Assembly (NCBI GenBank): GCA_964404075.1 | Contig: CAYOIM010000015.1 | Coordinates: forward strand, 1-20,591 | Reading direction: 5' to 3' | Length of the DNA stretch: 20,591 bases | DNA from: CAYTED01 sp964404075 | Lineage (GTDB): Bacteria; Patescibacteriota; Minisyncoccia; Moranbacterales; UBA1568 | Part shown: piece after piece, positions 1 to 8,686 of the stretch | Numbering within the stretch: the stretch's first letter is position 1 | Layout of the letters: each line of letters opens with the position of its first letter | Made by a program: the position numbers and the translations under genes | The notes under the pieces: model-generated | What the model saw: the letters and a program-made list of their open reading frames with translations, nothing else | Databases searched by the model: none | Told to the model about the DNA's origin: nothing

Positions 1-1395
1 GCGCTTGCGGTTCGGGAGAGGTCGCGGTGTTTCTCAAATTCTTCGCGGAATTCTTCGATATTGAGTGAGATATTTTTTTCTGTGGCGAGTTCTTGTGTCA
101 TCTCGAGTGGAAATCCGTATGTGGTGAAGAGATCGAAGGCATCCTTTCCAGAGAGTGGATGACTTTCGACGCGACGAGAGAATTCCTTGAGACCGACTTC
201 CAATGTTTTTCGAAATTTTTCTTCTTCTTTGGTAAGTTCAGAGAGAATAAGAGTTTTCTTTTCAATCAGGTAGGGGTATGTTTCAGAATAAGTTACAATA
301 TACGCCTCGGCAATGGTTCCTGTAAAATGCGTTTTGATATTCAAGTTGAAACCGAATCGAATGGCGCGACGGATGAGACGACGAACGAAATACCCCTGAT
401 CTTTGTTGGACGGATAGACACCATCGCCGATGAGGAACGACGCGGCGCGGAGATGATCCAAGATGACGCGCATCGCGTAGGTGGATTTGTCATCCGATCC
501 GTATGCGATACCACTCATGCCTTCAATTTTTGTTCGTGCGGTGTCGAACATATCGAGGCGGAGAACATCCGGGGTATCGTTCGTTGCCGCAAGCAACCGT
601 TCGAGTCCCCCGCCGAAGTCGACATTCGGACTCGGGAGCTCCTCGAAACCCGTTTCGGTTTTCTTGTATTGCATGAAGACATTGTTGCCGATTTCCATGA
701 AGCGGCCGCAATCGCAGTTGACATGGCAGAACTTTCCGGAGGACGGCGTATCCGGAATGCACTGGTCGCCGAGATCCGGACGGAAATCGAAGAACATCTC
801 GGTGTCCGGTCCGCCCGGCTCCCCTGTCGGCATGTTGCCCGGAGCGCCGACGCGGCTCCACCAATTCTTCTGCTCGTCATAGTAGAAAATGCGACCGCCC
901 CGCATGCCGTCCCGTTCGGGGAAATCGATGATTTTCGCAGGGATACCCTGCTCTTCGAGATGTTTCTGCCATCGCTTCGCGGATTCGGTATCGCGCGGGA
1001 CGCCGAGCGCGTCATTGCCGCGGAAACAGGTGAAGTAGAGTCGTTCCGCCTCGATGCCAAGTTCTCCCGTGAGGAATTCCCACATCCAGTCGATCTGTTC
1101 ATCCTTGAAATAATCCCCGAATGACCAATTGCCGAGCATTTCGAAAAAGGTCGTATGGCGATTGTCTCCGACTTCTTCGATATCTCCGGATCGGAAACAT
1201 TTCTGCGAATCGACGATGCGTTGACCGAGGGGGTGCGTCTCGCCGAGAAAGTACGGGAGCATCGGTTGCATGCCGGACCCGGTGAAGAGGGTGGTCGGGT
1301 CATTCTCGGGGACGAGTGGTGCGGAGGGTGTCTTCCGGTGTCCTCTCTGTTCAAAGAATGTGATATAAGCGGATCGAAGTTCATTCATCGTCATA
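1..1395 (-). CDS. alaS: Alanyl-tRNA synthetase, N-terminal part (cut by window edge)
   Basis: Attaches alanine to tRNA-Ala in the cytoplasm. The frame is open from the start codon to base 1, giving 465 codons, so the 3' part lies outside the window. The class II catalytic core is clear: CFRSGDIEEVG (about residues 66-76), then FFEMLGNWSFGDYFK (83-97), and later the motif 3 piece GGGLERLL. The usual GPCGPCSE loop reads GEPGGPDTE, followed by a cysteine-rich HVNCDCGR stretch. I recall this pattern from CPR AlaS proteins. Near the edge comes DGVYPSNKDQGYFVRRLIRRA, then DLFTTYGFPLEMTQE. The HxxxH editing domain would follow outside the window. The start is ATG at 1395, with ATG 1389 as the alternative; an in-frame stop lies just upstream and there is no clear Shine-Dalgarno. 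It follows the coiled-coil gene by 19 bases and is probably co-transcribed with it. Confidence 0.96.
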
Positions 1396-1414
1396 CGGTC
1401 ATATCAATCAAGAG

Positions 1415-1825
1415 TCAGTGGGAGAGATCCTGGAATCTTTTTTTCTCTTGTTTCAGTTCGACTTGCTGTCTCAGAAGCTCCCGGGATTGTTCGGTCAGTT
1501 TCTTCTCATTCTGCCTCATTTCCGCTTCGATGCGTTCAGTTTCTTTTTTTAATTTTTCGGCACGGAGCATAATGATGTGGAGGTCTCCTTGCATCTTTTT
1601 TATGAGCAGGGTGTCATCAGTGAATTCGCGAAGGGCTTTTTTGTGATCGAGTTCGAGTTTTGTCTTGAGGGTGTGCAATTGGGCGCATTCGGTTTCAAGG
1701 GTTTTTATGTTTGACTCCTCAATCTGGATTTCATTCGCCCTACGCCGTCTCTCAGTCGCAAGTCTTTCCTTGTCAGCGTCGTTCCCGGTATTTGATTGTT
1801 TTCCTGCGCCGCCGAATATGCCCAT
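1415..1825 (-). CDS. Small coiled-coil protein of unknown function
   Basis: I do not recognise a family. It has 136 residues. A short glycine-rich start (MGIFGGAGKQ) is followed from about residue 18 to the end by almost continuous charged helix rich in E, K, R, Q and L with heptad-like spacing, so a long coiled coil is expected. There is no signal peptide, membrane segment or cysteine. It sits between the baseplate-J-like gene and alaS in the same direction. It has its own promoter so close that the mRNA would carry only about 4 bases before ATG. A structural or scaffolding role is possible, but nothing in the sequence shows a function. The gene call rests on the open frame, the good upstream promoter and the tight spacing to alaS. 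Confidence 0.75.
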   Translation of the reverse strand: MGIFGGAGKQSNTGNDADKERLATERRRRANEIQIEESNIKTLETECAQLHTLKTKLELDHKKALREFTDDTLLIKKMQGDLHIIMLRAEKLKKETERIEAEMRQNEKKLTEQSRELLRQQVELKQEKKRFQDLSH

Positions 1826-1835
1826 AGGAGATGCT

Positions 1836-1864
1836 ATTATACGGATAAATATGGAAAGAGTAAA
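1836..1864 (-). promoter_or_regulatory. Promoter of the coiled-coil gene and alaS, near-leaderless
   Basis: On the minus strand a perfect -10 TATAAT (1836-1841) lies 17 bases after TTTACT (1859-1864), which matches the -35 consensus at four of six positions. Transcription should start near 1829, only about four bases before the ATG at 1825. No Shine-Dalgarno fits in such a leader, so initiation would be close to leaderless. This would let alaS be transcribed independently of the pilM-like operon upstream. Confidence 0.6.
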
Positions 1865-1888
1865 GCGAGGGATACTTTCGGGGAATGG

Positions 1889-3823
1889 CTAGTTATCGGG
1901 CTCGGTGATAATGATCGTGACCGCGCTCTTATCCCTCGGGATTCTTTTCATGAGGAAATTGGGTTTCATGTCGAGGTTCATCTTGGATATTTCTGGGTGC
2001 CGGTCGAGTATGTCACGCAACTCATCGGTCTGCTTGCCGAGGAGCTCGTTGCGGAGGGCATCGGTCTGTATGTCGGTCGTGAAGACGATCGAAGCGCTCG
2101 CCTTGACCTTGCCTCCGCCAAGCTTGAAATCGGGAATGAGCTCGAGCGTATCAATCGAAATGGTTTTCGGGAGAAGCGGGATATTGCTACCGATCGTTCG
2201 CTTCTCGTTCGTGCTGAGAATACGGAAGAGTGCGCGCTCGACGACATCGGTCGAAACGATATACGCCTTGACCCGGTAACGGAATTTCACTTCCAGAGAC
2301 GACCCCGAGAGTCCTTCATGGAGGAGCGGTTCCTCTTCCATCGCGGTGAGCTCGATGCCGTTGTCTTCTATCTTCTCGCCATCTCCGAGGGAGCCTTCTC
2401 TCCCCTGTCGGAATATCCCGAGCGCGGTATCGCGGGCAAGTTTTTTTGCCTGCTCGATGTCGCTTACAGTGAGGAGTGGCTCTCCTGAGGCGCCGTTCTT
2501 CGATCCGCCGGTCGTCGGAGTCAATAGTTTGGCGGAGAATTTCTCATATTTGGCATTTCCTTTGAAACCGGGAATCGTGAATGTCGTCGGGGTGATATTG
2601 TAGGCATCTCCGGATTGATCGGCGACGATTTCCGCTTCGATGGCGCCGGGCTCTTCTTTGCCGGCGATCGTGGTCACACCGGGAACGATCACGCCGGCCG
2701 TCAACCGGAAGATCAGACCATTTCCGGTTTCGAGGCGCGTAGTGGCGACAAGCGGCTGTGGGTCGGTGCCGAACGCGTTATAGATGACGACTTTTCCTCT
2801 CGCTTTCCGTTCGCCGCCAGTTCCAACGCCGCTCGGCGCGATAGTCAGCGGAACATCAACCGTATCTTCGATCAGGCGGTACGGGACTTCGAATACGGAT
2901 GCGTCCGTATCGTCGAGGCGGGTATTTGTTTCGGCGGATATGAGTTTGAGTTCGAATGCGCTCTGCTCTTTGGAAGAGATCGGGAGGACGGTAATAATCG
3001 CCTTGGGAGTGAAGAGGAAAAAGGAAACACCGCCGATGAGAAAAAGGACGATGATTCCGATACCGGCGATGATATATTTCATCCGGTCATGGATCGATGC
3101 GGGCAATGGTACGGAGGGAGGCGCGTACGATTTCGCTGGTTCCGGAGCTTTCCCCTGTTGCGTGGCGAAGAATGCGTTCGATGGGGATTGGGGAGGCGTG
3201 TTCTGAGGGAGCGATCCGAATGAGGGCGTTCCGATCGACTGCGGTATCGGCTGACGGTGAGCCAGTGATGGCGCGACGCTCTGTTTGGAATTCAGCGCGG
3301 TCTGGAATTTCGGATTTTTGTCGCGAATCTGGATGCGAAGCGGAGCTGGTGACTCCTCGGCTGGCGCGATTTTTTCTTTTGAAACCGGAGGGTTGATGCT
3401 CAAGCGAGGACCCTGTTCTGTCGGGAAGAAGCTGTCCGATCCGATGTTTTCAACCTTGAGAGCATGCGCCGCTTTCGGTTCCGAGAATTCGACGATCGGT
3501 TCCGGAGCGTTGAATACGGGCTGTATCTCCGCATCATCCCTCCGGACTTCTCCGGTTTCGCGATGTTGTTCTTCCTGGTAGGATCGGGTGAGGAGACCCG
3601 CTTTTTCGGCGAGCATCCGGCCGTTTTCATCCTGGCTGATGATCATGATGATTTTGCCGATTTTCTTCGCTTCCCGTTCGAGGAGCTTGAGACTTACGAT
3701 GCTCTGCATGAGAATCGCGTGTTTCGGAACGATGAACGCGATGTCTGTTTCACGCGTATGCCGGAGTCGCCCGACCACGGAAATGATTTCCTCATCCGCT
3801 TCGATATAAAATGTTTGTGCCAT
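1889..3823 (-). CDS. Single-pass membrane protein with baseplate-J-like exterior domain
   Basis: The protein has 644 residues in three parts. Residues 1-80 (start MAQTFYIEADEEIISVVGRL) form a compact alpha/beta domain, presumably cytoplasmic. Residues about 81-245 are a low-complexity linker rich in P, Q, S and E. One membrane helix lies at about 249-271 (IIAGIGIIVLFLIGGVSFFL). The remaining 370 residues are beta-rich and presumably outside. They include KARGKVVIYNAFG (340-352) and DAYNITPTTFTIPGFKG (406-422), the pattern I associate with CPR proteins annotated baseplate J/gp47-like. It starts 20 bases after the pilM-like gene, without a promoter between them, so the two probably work together at the envelope. 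Whether this is a pilus-alignment protein (PilN/PilO role), a cell-wall anchor or something else cannot be told. There are no cysteines or catalytic motifs I recognise. Confidence 0.85.
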   Translation of the reverse strand: MAQTFYIEADEEIISVVGRLRHTRETDIAFIVPKHAILMQSIVSLKLLEREAKKIGKIIMIISQDENGRMLAEKAGLLTRSYQEEQHRETGEVRRDDAEIQPVFNAPEPIVEFSEPKAAHALKVENIGSDSFFPTEQGPRLSINPPVSKEKIAPAEESPAPLRIQIRDKNPKFQTALNSKQSVAPSLAHRQPIPQSIGTPSFGSLPQNTPPQSPSNAFFATQQGKAPEPAKSYAPPSVPLPASIHDRMKYIIAGIGIIVLFLIGGVSFFLFTPKAIITVLPISSKEQSAFELKLISAETNTRLDDTDASVFEVPYRLIEDTVDVPLTIAPSGVGTGGERKARGKVVIYNAFGTDPQPLVATTRLETGNGLIFRLTAGVIVPGVTTIAGKEEPGAIEAEIVADQSGDAYNITPTTFTIPGFKGNAKYEKFSAKLLTPTTGGSKNGASGEPLLTVSDIEQAKKLARDTALGIFRQGREGSLGDGEKIEDNGIELTAMEEEPLLHEGLSGSSLEVKFRYRVKAYIVSTDVVERALFRILSTNEKRTIGSNIPLLPKTISIDTLELIPDFKLGGGKVKASASIVFTTDIQTDALRNELLGKQTDELRDILDRHPEISKMNLDMKPNFLMKRIPRDKSAVTIIITEPDN

Positions 3824-3843
3824 ACCTGTTCGCTTGAGCTTGT

Positions 3844-5121
3844 TTAATTCCGGTCGATGGATTGCATGGTTCTCTCCAGGATGACCGAAAGCATTTTCTC
3901 CTGTTCGGCCGTATTGAGGAGGACGAGATTGACGAGTCCGAGCGGGGTTATATCCTGGGGATTATTTAGCTCCCCCGTTTGGTCGGTGACGCGGGAAATA
4001 TCTTTCGGCTGGAGGAAGCTGACTTGTGGCGGTCTTGAGAAAGGGAGATGATCCGTCCATTCGACGCTGGAGAGTACCTGCTTGATTTCTGGAAGCGCCG
4101 ATCCTCCTCCGCAGAGAAAGATTCTCGAGGGAAGGACATCGGTTTCGGCGAATTCCGAAAGAGAGATTTCTATTCCTCCCAGCCATACCTTCGCATCTTG
4201 CGCGTACAATGCGGCAATCTTTTCTGAATTTTCAGGAGAGAGTCGGCGGAATGAGTAGGCGATCTTCATTTCCTCGGCCTTTTCGAGCGTGAGTTCGAAT
4301 TCCTGGCAGAGGCGTTTTGTGAATGCTCTGCCACCGAGAGCGAACATTTTCGTCCCTTCGAGTCCCCCATTGCGGACGAGGGCGATGTCGGTCGTGCCTC
4401 CCCCGATATCGATGAAGATGGCACCGAAATCTGACATATCTTCTACTTCGATCGATCGGGCGACCGCATACGGCTCGGCGGCGATGGAGAGTCTCTCCGT
4501 CAGGTGGAGTGCTTCGGCGATGGATTCCAAAGCACCGAGATTCGTAAGCGGCGCATAAGCATTGAAAACGCTCATGGAGACATCGTGTCCCTGAAAATTG
4601 AGCGGGTTGTTCTTCCGATACCCATCGATACGGACATCGACGAGCGATGCGTTGATGAGTTTGATCTCGATACCGTCCTGACCGGTTTCCCAGATGAGTT
4701 GTCGCTTGATCCGTTCGAACGCCTTCTCCTGGACCTTGCCGATGATGGTCTTCAATTCACCCGTGCCGATGCGGATCTCCGGATTCACCCGTTCGTAGTG
4801 GACGGTCGTCGTCGTCCCTTTGACCAGTTCACCGGCGATGCCGATGATACTCCGCGTGATCTTCCGGACATTGCTTTTTTCCTGGGCGATCTTGATGGCC
4901 TCACGGGATGATTCGATGACTCCACTGATGTCGGCGACAGCACCGCTCTGCATATTGCCAGCCCGTTGAACGACCCTCCCCACACCGAGGACGACTGCTT
5001 GGCCATGCTCCTCATCGACAGCGAAAACGAGCGCCTTGACGACCTCGGTGCCGATATCGAGAGCGAGATGATACTGCGACCTACTCCCTTTCGAAAGGAA
5101 GGAAAAGATTCCCATAGACAC
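3844..5121 (-). CDS. pilM: PilM/FtsA-family actin-like ATPase
   Basis: Actin-fold ATPase of the FtsA/PilM family, expected on the inner face of the cytoplasmic membrane. The phosphate-1 loop is LALDIGTEVVKAL (about 19-31), phosphate-2 is FIDIGGGTTDIALV (236-249), and the adenosine motif is RIFLCGGGSALPEI near the C-terminus. Between them, residues about 43-135 look like the SHS2/1C insertion of FtsA. Its length of 423-425 residues fits the family. The start is GTG at 5121 (MSMGIF) or ATG at 5115; there is no clear Shine-Dalgarno for either. It leads an operon with the baseplate-J-like gene and follows an extended -10 promoter. Pairing with a one-pass membrane protein favours a PilM-type role, but the SHS2-like insert is also typical of FtsA, and no ftsZ, pilN or pilO is visible to decide. 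Confidence 0.85.
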   Translation of the reverse strand: MSMGIFSFLSKGSRSQYHLALDIGTEVVKALVFAVDEEHGQAVVLGVGRVVQRAGNMQSGAVADISGVIESSREAIKIAQEKSNVRKITRSIIGIAGELVKGTTTTVHYERVNPEIRIGTGELKTIIGKVQEKAFERIKRQLIWETGQDGIEIKLINASLVDVRIDGYRKNNPLNFQGHDVSMSVFNAYAPLTNLGALESIAEALHLTERLSIAAEPYAVARSIEVEDMSDFGAIFIDIGGGTTDIALVRNGGLEGTKMFALGGRAFTKRLCQEFELTLEKAEEMKIAYSFRRLSPENSEKIAALYAQDAKVWLGGIEISLSEFAETDVLPSRIFLCGGGSALPEIKQVLSSVEWTDHLPFSRPPQVSFLQPKDISRVTDQTGELNNPQDITPLGLVNLVLLNTAEQEKMLSVILERTMQSIDRN

Positions 5122-5147
5122 GAATACATCCGATGATATTTTTCCGT

Positions 5148-5156
5148 ATTATACCA
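5148..5156 (-). promoter_or_regulatory. Extended -10 promoter for the pilM-like operon
   Basis: The minus strand reads TGGTATAAT, a full extended -10 (TGn plus perfect TATAAT). The region 17 bases upstream (TTCTCT) is a poor -35, as is common for extended -10 promoters. Transcription should begin near 5141, giving a leader of about 20-26 bases before GTG 5121 or ATG 5115. It lies just downstream of the terminator that closes the pgk-eno-kinase operon, so it starts a new unit. Confidence 0.7.
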
Positions 5157-5192
5157 TGAGGAAGGAGTATAGAGAAGGGAGTCTGAGAGGAT

Positions 5193-5221
5193 AAAAAAAC
5201 GATCAATGAAAGATCGCTTTT
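5193..5221 (-). terminator. Rho-independent terminator after the sugar kinase
   Basis: On the minus strand AAAAGCGATC and GATCGTTTTTTT pair around the loop TTTCATT, giving a ten-pair stem with one G-U pair and a run of seven T. It starts 22 bases after the kinase stop codon and separates the glycolytic operon from the pilM-like operon. Confidence 0.85.
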
Positions 5222-5243
5222 CTTGATTGAGTAATTTAATGTG

Positions 5244-6278
5244 CTACCGCATTTTCTCCACCTTGACATCTTTCGTCAGTGTCTCAAGTTCAGTTTGCGA
5301 GAGGAGTCCTTCTATGGCGCCGTAGTATTGTACGACACTTCCACCGTTGCCGATGCCGTGGCGCAGAGCAGTTTCGATAGAGAGACTGGAGAGTATCGCG
5401 CCGAGAAAAGCACTGGCAAATGCATCCCCCGCTCCGGTCATATCGATAGCGGTAATGTGCGGGAGGATGTCCGCATGATAGAGGGAATGCCCGTCCGATG
5501 CCCATGCCCCCCGGATGCCATCGGTAAGCGTGACGATTTTCGCTCCGGCCTGATGGAGCGCGCGTATGAGCATCGCTTCATCATCCATCGAATCTGCCTT
5601 TTCGGTCGTTGTGAGCATATCTCCTGCGAGGAGGAGTTCAGTCGCCTCATCCTTGTTGAGACACAGGATCTCGGTATCTCGCAACGCAGTGAGTATGAGC
5701 GCGGGATTTTCACGGAGATTATGCTGTCCGGGATTGATGGCCAGCCGGATGGATTCCTCGCGCGCCTTTTCGATGACCTGGGAGAGATTCTCCTCCCACG
5801 AACCATTGAGCGCCGAGACGAACACCCATTCCGCTTGCATGAGGTCTTCACCCCATACGCAAAGTTTTTCATTGGCATCCCGATTGTGGAAAATAATCCG
5901 TTCACCCGATCGTTCAAGAACGATGATCGCCGAAAGGTCGGTTTTCGTTTTCGGCTGTCGCGTGACGAAACGCGTATCCACAGCGTTTCTTTCCAATTCC
6001 GCGAGGCACCAGGATCCGATCGGATCATCACCGATCGAGGTGATGCAACCCGAAACAATGCCTTGTCTCGAAAGTCCGATACTGACATTGGTGGCGACCC
6101 CGCCGACGGCCTCGAAACGGTCTTTGACACGAAACTTACCACCCACCTCAAACAACGCCTTGCTTTTCGCGGTGAGGTCTTCAGGAGTATCGATTATGGA
6201 GTATTCATCGGTTGGGAAGAAAATATCCTGACTGGTCGAACCAACGCAGAGCACTTTCACAATCTTTGAATCAGGCAT
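5244..6278 (-). CDS. PfkB/ribokinase-family carbohydrate kinase
   Basis: Transfers phosphate from ATP to a sugar or nucleoside; the substrate cannot be read from the sequence. The N-terminal family motif is seen at AVGGVATNVSIGLS (57-70). The C-terminal signature DMTGAGDAFASAFLG (279-293) has D285 as the expected catalytic base and the GAGD anion hole. NKDEATELL (208-216) and LTDGIRGAW (251-259) fit the nucleotide-binding half. Length 344 is slightly long for the family because of an extra stretch near residues 20-50 (FFPTDEYSIIDTPEDL). It ends the pgk-eno operon, 48 bases after eno, and is followed by a terminator. That context suggests feeding sugar phosphate into lower glycolysis or a nucleoside-salvage route. 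The ATG at 6278 has no visible Shine-Dalgarno. Confidence 0.9.
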   Translation of the reverse strand: MPDSKIVKVLCVGSTSQDIFFPTDEYSIIDTPEDLTAKSKALFEVGGKFRVKDRFEAVGGVATNVSIGLSRQGIVSGCITSIGDDPIGSWCLAELERNAVDTRFVTRQPKTKTDLSAIIVLERSGERIIFHNRDANEKLCVWGEDLMQAEWVFVSALNGSWEENLSQVIEKAREESIRLAINPGQHNLRENPALILTALRDTEILCLNKDEATELLLAGDMLTTTEKADSMDDEAMLIRALHQAGAKIVTLTDGIRGAWASDGHSLYHADILPHITAIDMTGAGDAFASAFLGAILSSLSIETALRHGIGNGGSVVQYYGAIEGLLSQTELETLTKDVKVEKMR

Positions 6279-6326
6279 GACTTTTTATTTGGCATTTGAT
6301 ATTGGGCATTTGAAATTCGTACTCGT
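6279..6326 (-). repeat. Short direct repeat between eno and the kinase
   Basis: The 48-base gap is AT-rich. On the minus strand it contains CAAATGCCCAATA followed two bases later by CAAATGCCAAATA, a 13-base direct repeat with one mismatch. I saw no promoter or terminator in it. It resembles the short tandem-like spacers near 8830-8880 and may simply reflect slippage in intergenic DNA. Confidence 0.5.
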
Positions 6327-7613
6327 TCACCTTCCTTCCCCGAGTTCATCGGCGATCTTGAGGAGCCGATTGTATTTCGTGATGCGTTCGCCGCGGGAGA
6401 GCGATCCGGTCTTGATGAAATCGGCGCTCGCGCCGACAGCGAGATCCGCGATGAAATCATCGGTCGTTTCGCCGGATCGATGCGAGATGACGGTTTTCAT
6501 GTCGTTTTCCCTCGAAAGCTTCATGCAAGCAAGCGTTTCGGAGAGCGTGCCGATCTGATTCACCTTGATGAGAACCGCATTGCAGGATTTCGAATCGATC
6601 GCTTTCTCGACGCGCTTCACATTGGTGACGAGGAGATCGTCTCCGATGAGCATCACTTTTTCCTTCCATGCGGGAGTTTCTTTCTCGAGCTTTTCCCTCA
6701 TCATCGCCCAGCCATCCCAATCCTCTTCGCCGAGACCGTCTTCGATAGAAACGACATGATATTTGCCGATCCATTCGCGATAGAGATTGACCAGGCTCTC
6801 CTTCGAGAGAGAGACTCCCTCCGGTTTCAGCGAGTAGTACGACTCCCGTTCGTCAAAAAAGGAGTTCGCGGCGACATCGAGTCCGATACCGACCGCAGTC
6901 CCTTGGGCATACCCCGCTTCAGCGATCGCTTGGTTGAGGATTTCCAATGCCTGGGTATGTCCCTCGATATGCGGCGCGAATCCACCCTCATCCCCGACAC
7001 CGACACTGAGGCTGTTTTTTTCCAGGATTTTTTTCAAGGTGTGAAATATTTCACTGCCGGCGCGATACTGTTCTTTGAAAGAGGTCACGCCATAGGGAAC
7101 GATCTTGAATTCCTGTACGGAGAGACCGGAGTCGCTGTGTTTCCCTCCATTGAGAACATTGAACATCGGTATCGGAAATCGCGATGAGATCTTCTTCTCC
7201 GCGAGTTTTTCGATATACCGATAGAGCGGTATACCCTGTGAGATCGCTGTCGCTCTCGCGACGGCGAGCGAGATGCCGAGTATCGCATTGGCGCCAAGGA
7301 GGGATTTGTTCTCCGTCCCATCGAGGGCGATCATTGCTTGATCGAGACCGAGCTGATCGGAGGCATCGAGACCGATAACCGCTTCTGCGAGTCTGGTATT
7401 CACATTCATGACGGCAGTCTCTACACCAAGTCCATGATACCGGTTCGGATTGTTGTCACGGAGTTCTACTGCCTCAAATTTCCCCGTGGATGCGCCGGAA
7501 GGGACGCCGGCGACCGCTTCGGTACCGTCATCGAGTTTCACCCACGCTTCAACGGTCGGATTCCCTCTCGAATCAAGGATCTCTCTCGCCTTCACTTCTG
7601 AAATAATAGCCAT
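6327..7613 (-). CDS. eno: Enolase (2-phosphoglycerate dehydratase)
   Basis: Converts 2-phosphoglycerate to phosphoenolpyruvate in lower glycolysis; cytoplasmic and Mg2+ dependent. It is full length at 428 residues. Catalytic and metal residues are all visible: E168 in SVQEF, E209 in GDEGGFAP, D246 in GLDVA, E291 in SIEDG, D325/D326 in GDDLLVTN, K350 in the family signature LIKVNQIGTLSE, the HRS loop 378-380 in SHRSGET, and K401 in FIKTGS. The N-terminus ILDSRGNPTVE and the mobile loop SGASTG are normal. It starts 20 bases after pgk with a GGAG Shine-Dalgarno six bases before ATG, so the two are one operon. It ends in EGR without the longer tail of some bacterial enolases. Confidence 0.98.
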   Translation of the reverse strand: MAIISEVKAREILDSRGNPTVEAWVKLDDGTEAVAGVPSGASTGKFEAVELRDNNPNRYHGLGVETAVMNVNTRLAEAVIGLDASDQLGLDQAMIALDGTENKSLLGANAILGISLAVARATAISQGIPLYRYIEKLAEKKISSRFPIPMFNVLNGGKHSDSGLSVQEFKIVPYGVTSFKEQYRAGSEIFHTLKKILEKNSLSVGVGDEGGFAPHIEGHTQALEILNQAIAEAGYAQGTAVGIGLDVAANSFFDERESYYSLKPEGVSLSKESLVNLYREWIGKYHVVSIEDGLGEEDWDGWAMMREKLEKETPAWKEKVMLIGDDLLVTNVKRVEKAIDSKSCNAVLIKVNQIGTLSETLACMKLSRENDMKTVISHRSGETTDDFIADLAVGASADFIKTGSLSRGERITKYNRLLKIADELGEGR

Positions 7614-7617
7614 ATCG

Positions 7618-7623
7618 TTCTCC
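7618..7623 (-). promoter_or_regulatory. Ribosome binding site of eno
   Basis: GGAGAA on the minus strand ends four bases before the eno ATG at 7613. It is one of the few convincing Shine-Dalgarno sequences in the window and supports this start. Confidence 0.7.
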
Positions 7624-7633
7624 GATGAAATAG

Positions 7634-8686
7634 TTAGTGCTCGAGGACTTCGATACCCGGGAGAAGCTTGCCGCTGAGATACTCGAGCATCGCTCCACCG
7701 CCCGTTGAAATGAAGCTAATCTTGTCCGCGCATTGGAGCGTTTCGATGACGCCGAGCGATTCCCCTCCGCCGACGACGGTGAAGGCATTGCTCTCGAGTA
7801 TCGCCTTGAGTATGATTTCCGTTCCCTCATTATACGGGGCATCCTCGAATTTTCCCATCGGACCGTTCCAGATGATCATCTTGGCAGAGGCAATTTTCTG
7901 GAGGTAGAGTTTCAGCGTTTCCTTACCGATATCGAGCCGTTCGCTCGATTCGAAATCGAGCGGGAGGATGACTTTCGGTGAGAACGGTATTTTAAGGTCG
8001 ATCGCCTCATTGGCGACTTTGCCGCCGATCAGCACCCAGTCATAGGTCTTCTCGAGCGCTTGGATGAGCGGAAGTTTCGTCTCGACTTTCGCACCACCGA
8101 TGATGGCGACGGCCGGCCGATCGGGATTTTGTCTGATACGGTCGAGATTGGTGATCTCCTTTTCCAATTGGAATCCAGCATAGCTCGGAAGGCAGAGGGT
8201 GATACCGGTGACTGATGCCTGATTCCGATGGCAGACGCTGAAGGCGTCATTGACGAAGAAATGGAATGGTCTGCCAAGCTCTTGTGAGAAACGGAAATCC
8301 CGCGCCTCTTCTTCCGCGTGGAATCGTACATTTTCCAGCATGAGAAGTTCATTTTCTGGAAGAGATTCCAATCCTTCCACGACCGCATCCCCGATACAGT
8401 CGGGTACGAAATGAAGTTTTCTTCCCAGAATTTTTTCTATTTCCGGAATGAGCGGCTCGATGGAATATTTCTTGTCCGGTTTCCCTTCGGGACGACCGTA
8501 ATGTGTGAGGAGAGCGACTTTGGTGCGTTCCTTTCCGAGGAGATAGTCGATCGTTTCTTTGGCGGCGGCTATCTTGAAGGTTTCGTGGAGCTTGCCGGTT
8601 TTCTTGTTCACCTCGACATTGAAATCGACGCGGACGAGTATTTTCCGTCCCGTCACATCGATATTCTTGATATGTTTCAGGGGCAT
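7634..8686 (-). CDS. pgk: Phosphoglycerate kinase, compact form
   Basis: Makes ATP from 1,3-bisphosphoglycerate; cytoplasmic glycolysis. Motifs in order: RVDFNV (19-24), THYGRP (61-66), LENVRF (117-122), NDAFS (146-150) with HRNQAS, GGAKVETK (197-204), WNGPMGKFE (273-281), GGGES (306-310), STGGGAMLEYL (327-337). Substrate arginines (R65, R121, R154), the nucleotide-site lysines and the glycine-rich loops are present, so it should be active. At 350 residues it is about 40 shorter than usual. The missing part lies between GGKVANEAI (221-229) and ERLDIG (249-254), where most PGKs carry an extra helix and loop in the nucleotide-binding domain. ATG 8686 follows a pyrimidine-rich leader with no Shine-Dalgarno. 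Its promoter would be in or beyond the N gap. Confidence 0.97.
   Translation of the reverse strand: MPLKHIKNIDVTGRKILVRVDFNVEVNKKTGKLHETFKIAAAKETIDYLLGKERTKVALLTHYGRPEGKPDKKYSIEPLIPEIEKILGRKLHFVPDCIGDAVVEGLESLPENELLMLENVRFHAEEEARDFRFSQELGRPFHFFVNDAFSVCHRNQASVTGITLCLPSYAGFQLEKEITNLDRIRQNPDRPAVAIIGGAKVETKLPLIQALEKTYDWVLIGGKVANEAIDLKIPFSPKVILPLDFESSERLDIGKETLKLYLQKIASAKMIIWNGPMGKFEDAPYNEGTEIILKAILESNAFTVVGGGESLGVIETLQCADKISFISTGGGAMLEYLSGKLLPGIEVLEH

Noticed and set aside
93..1124. Plus-strand open frame of 343 codons
   Set aside because: Antisense to alaS. The opposite strand gives a clear AlaS protein.
5241..6269. Plus-strand open frame of 342 codons
   Set aside because: Antisense to the PfkB-family kinase over its whole length, with no promoter, ribosome binding site or motif of its own.
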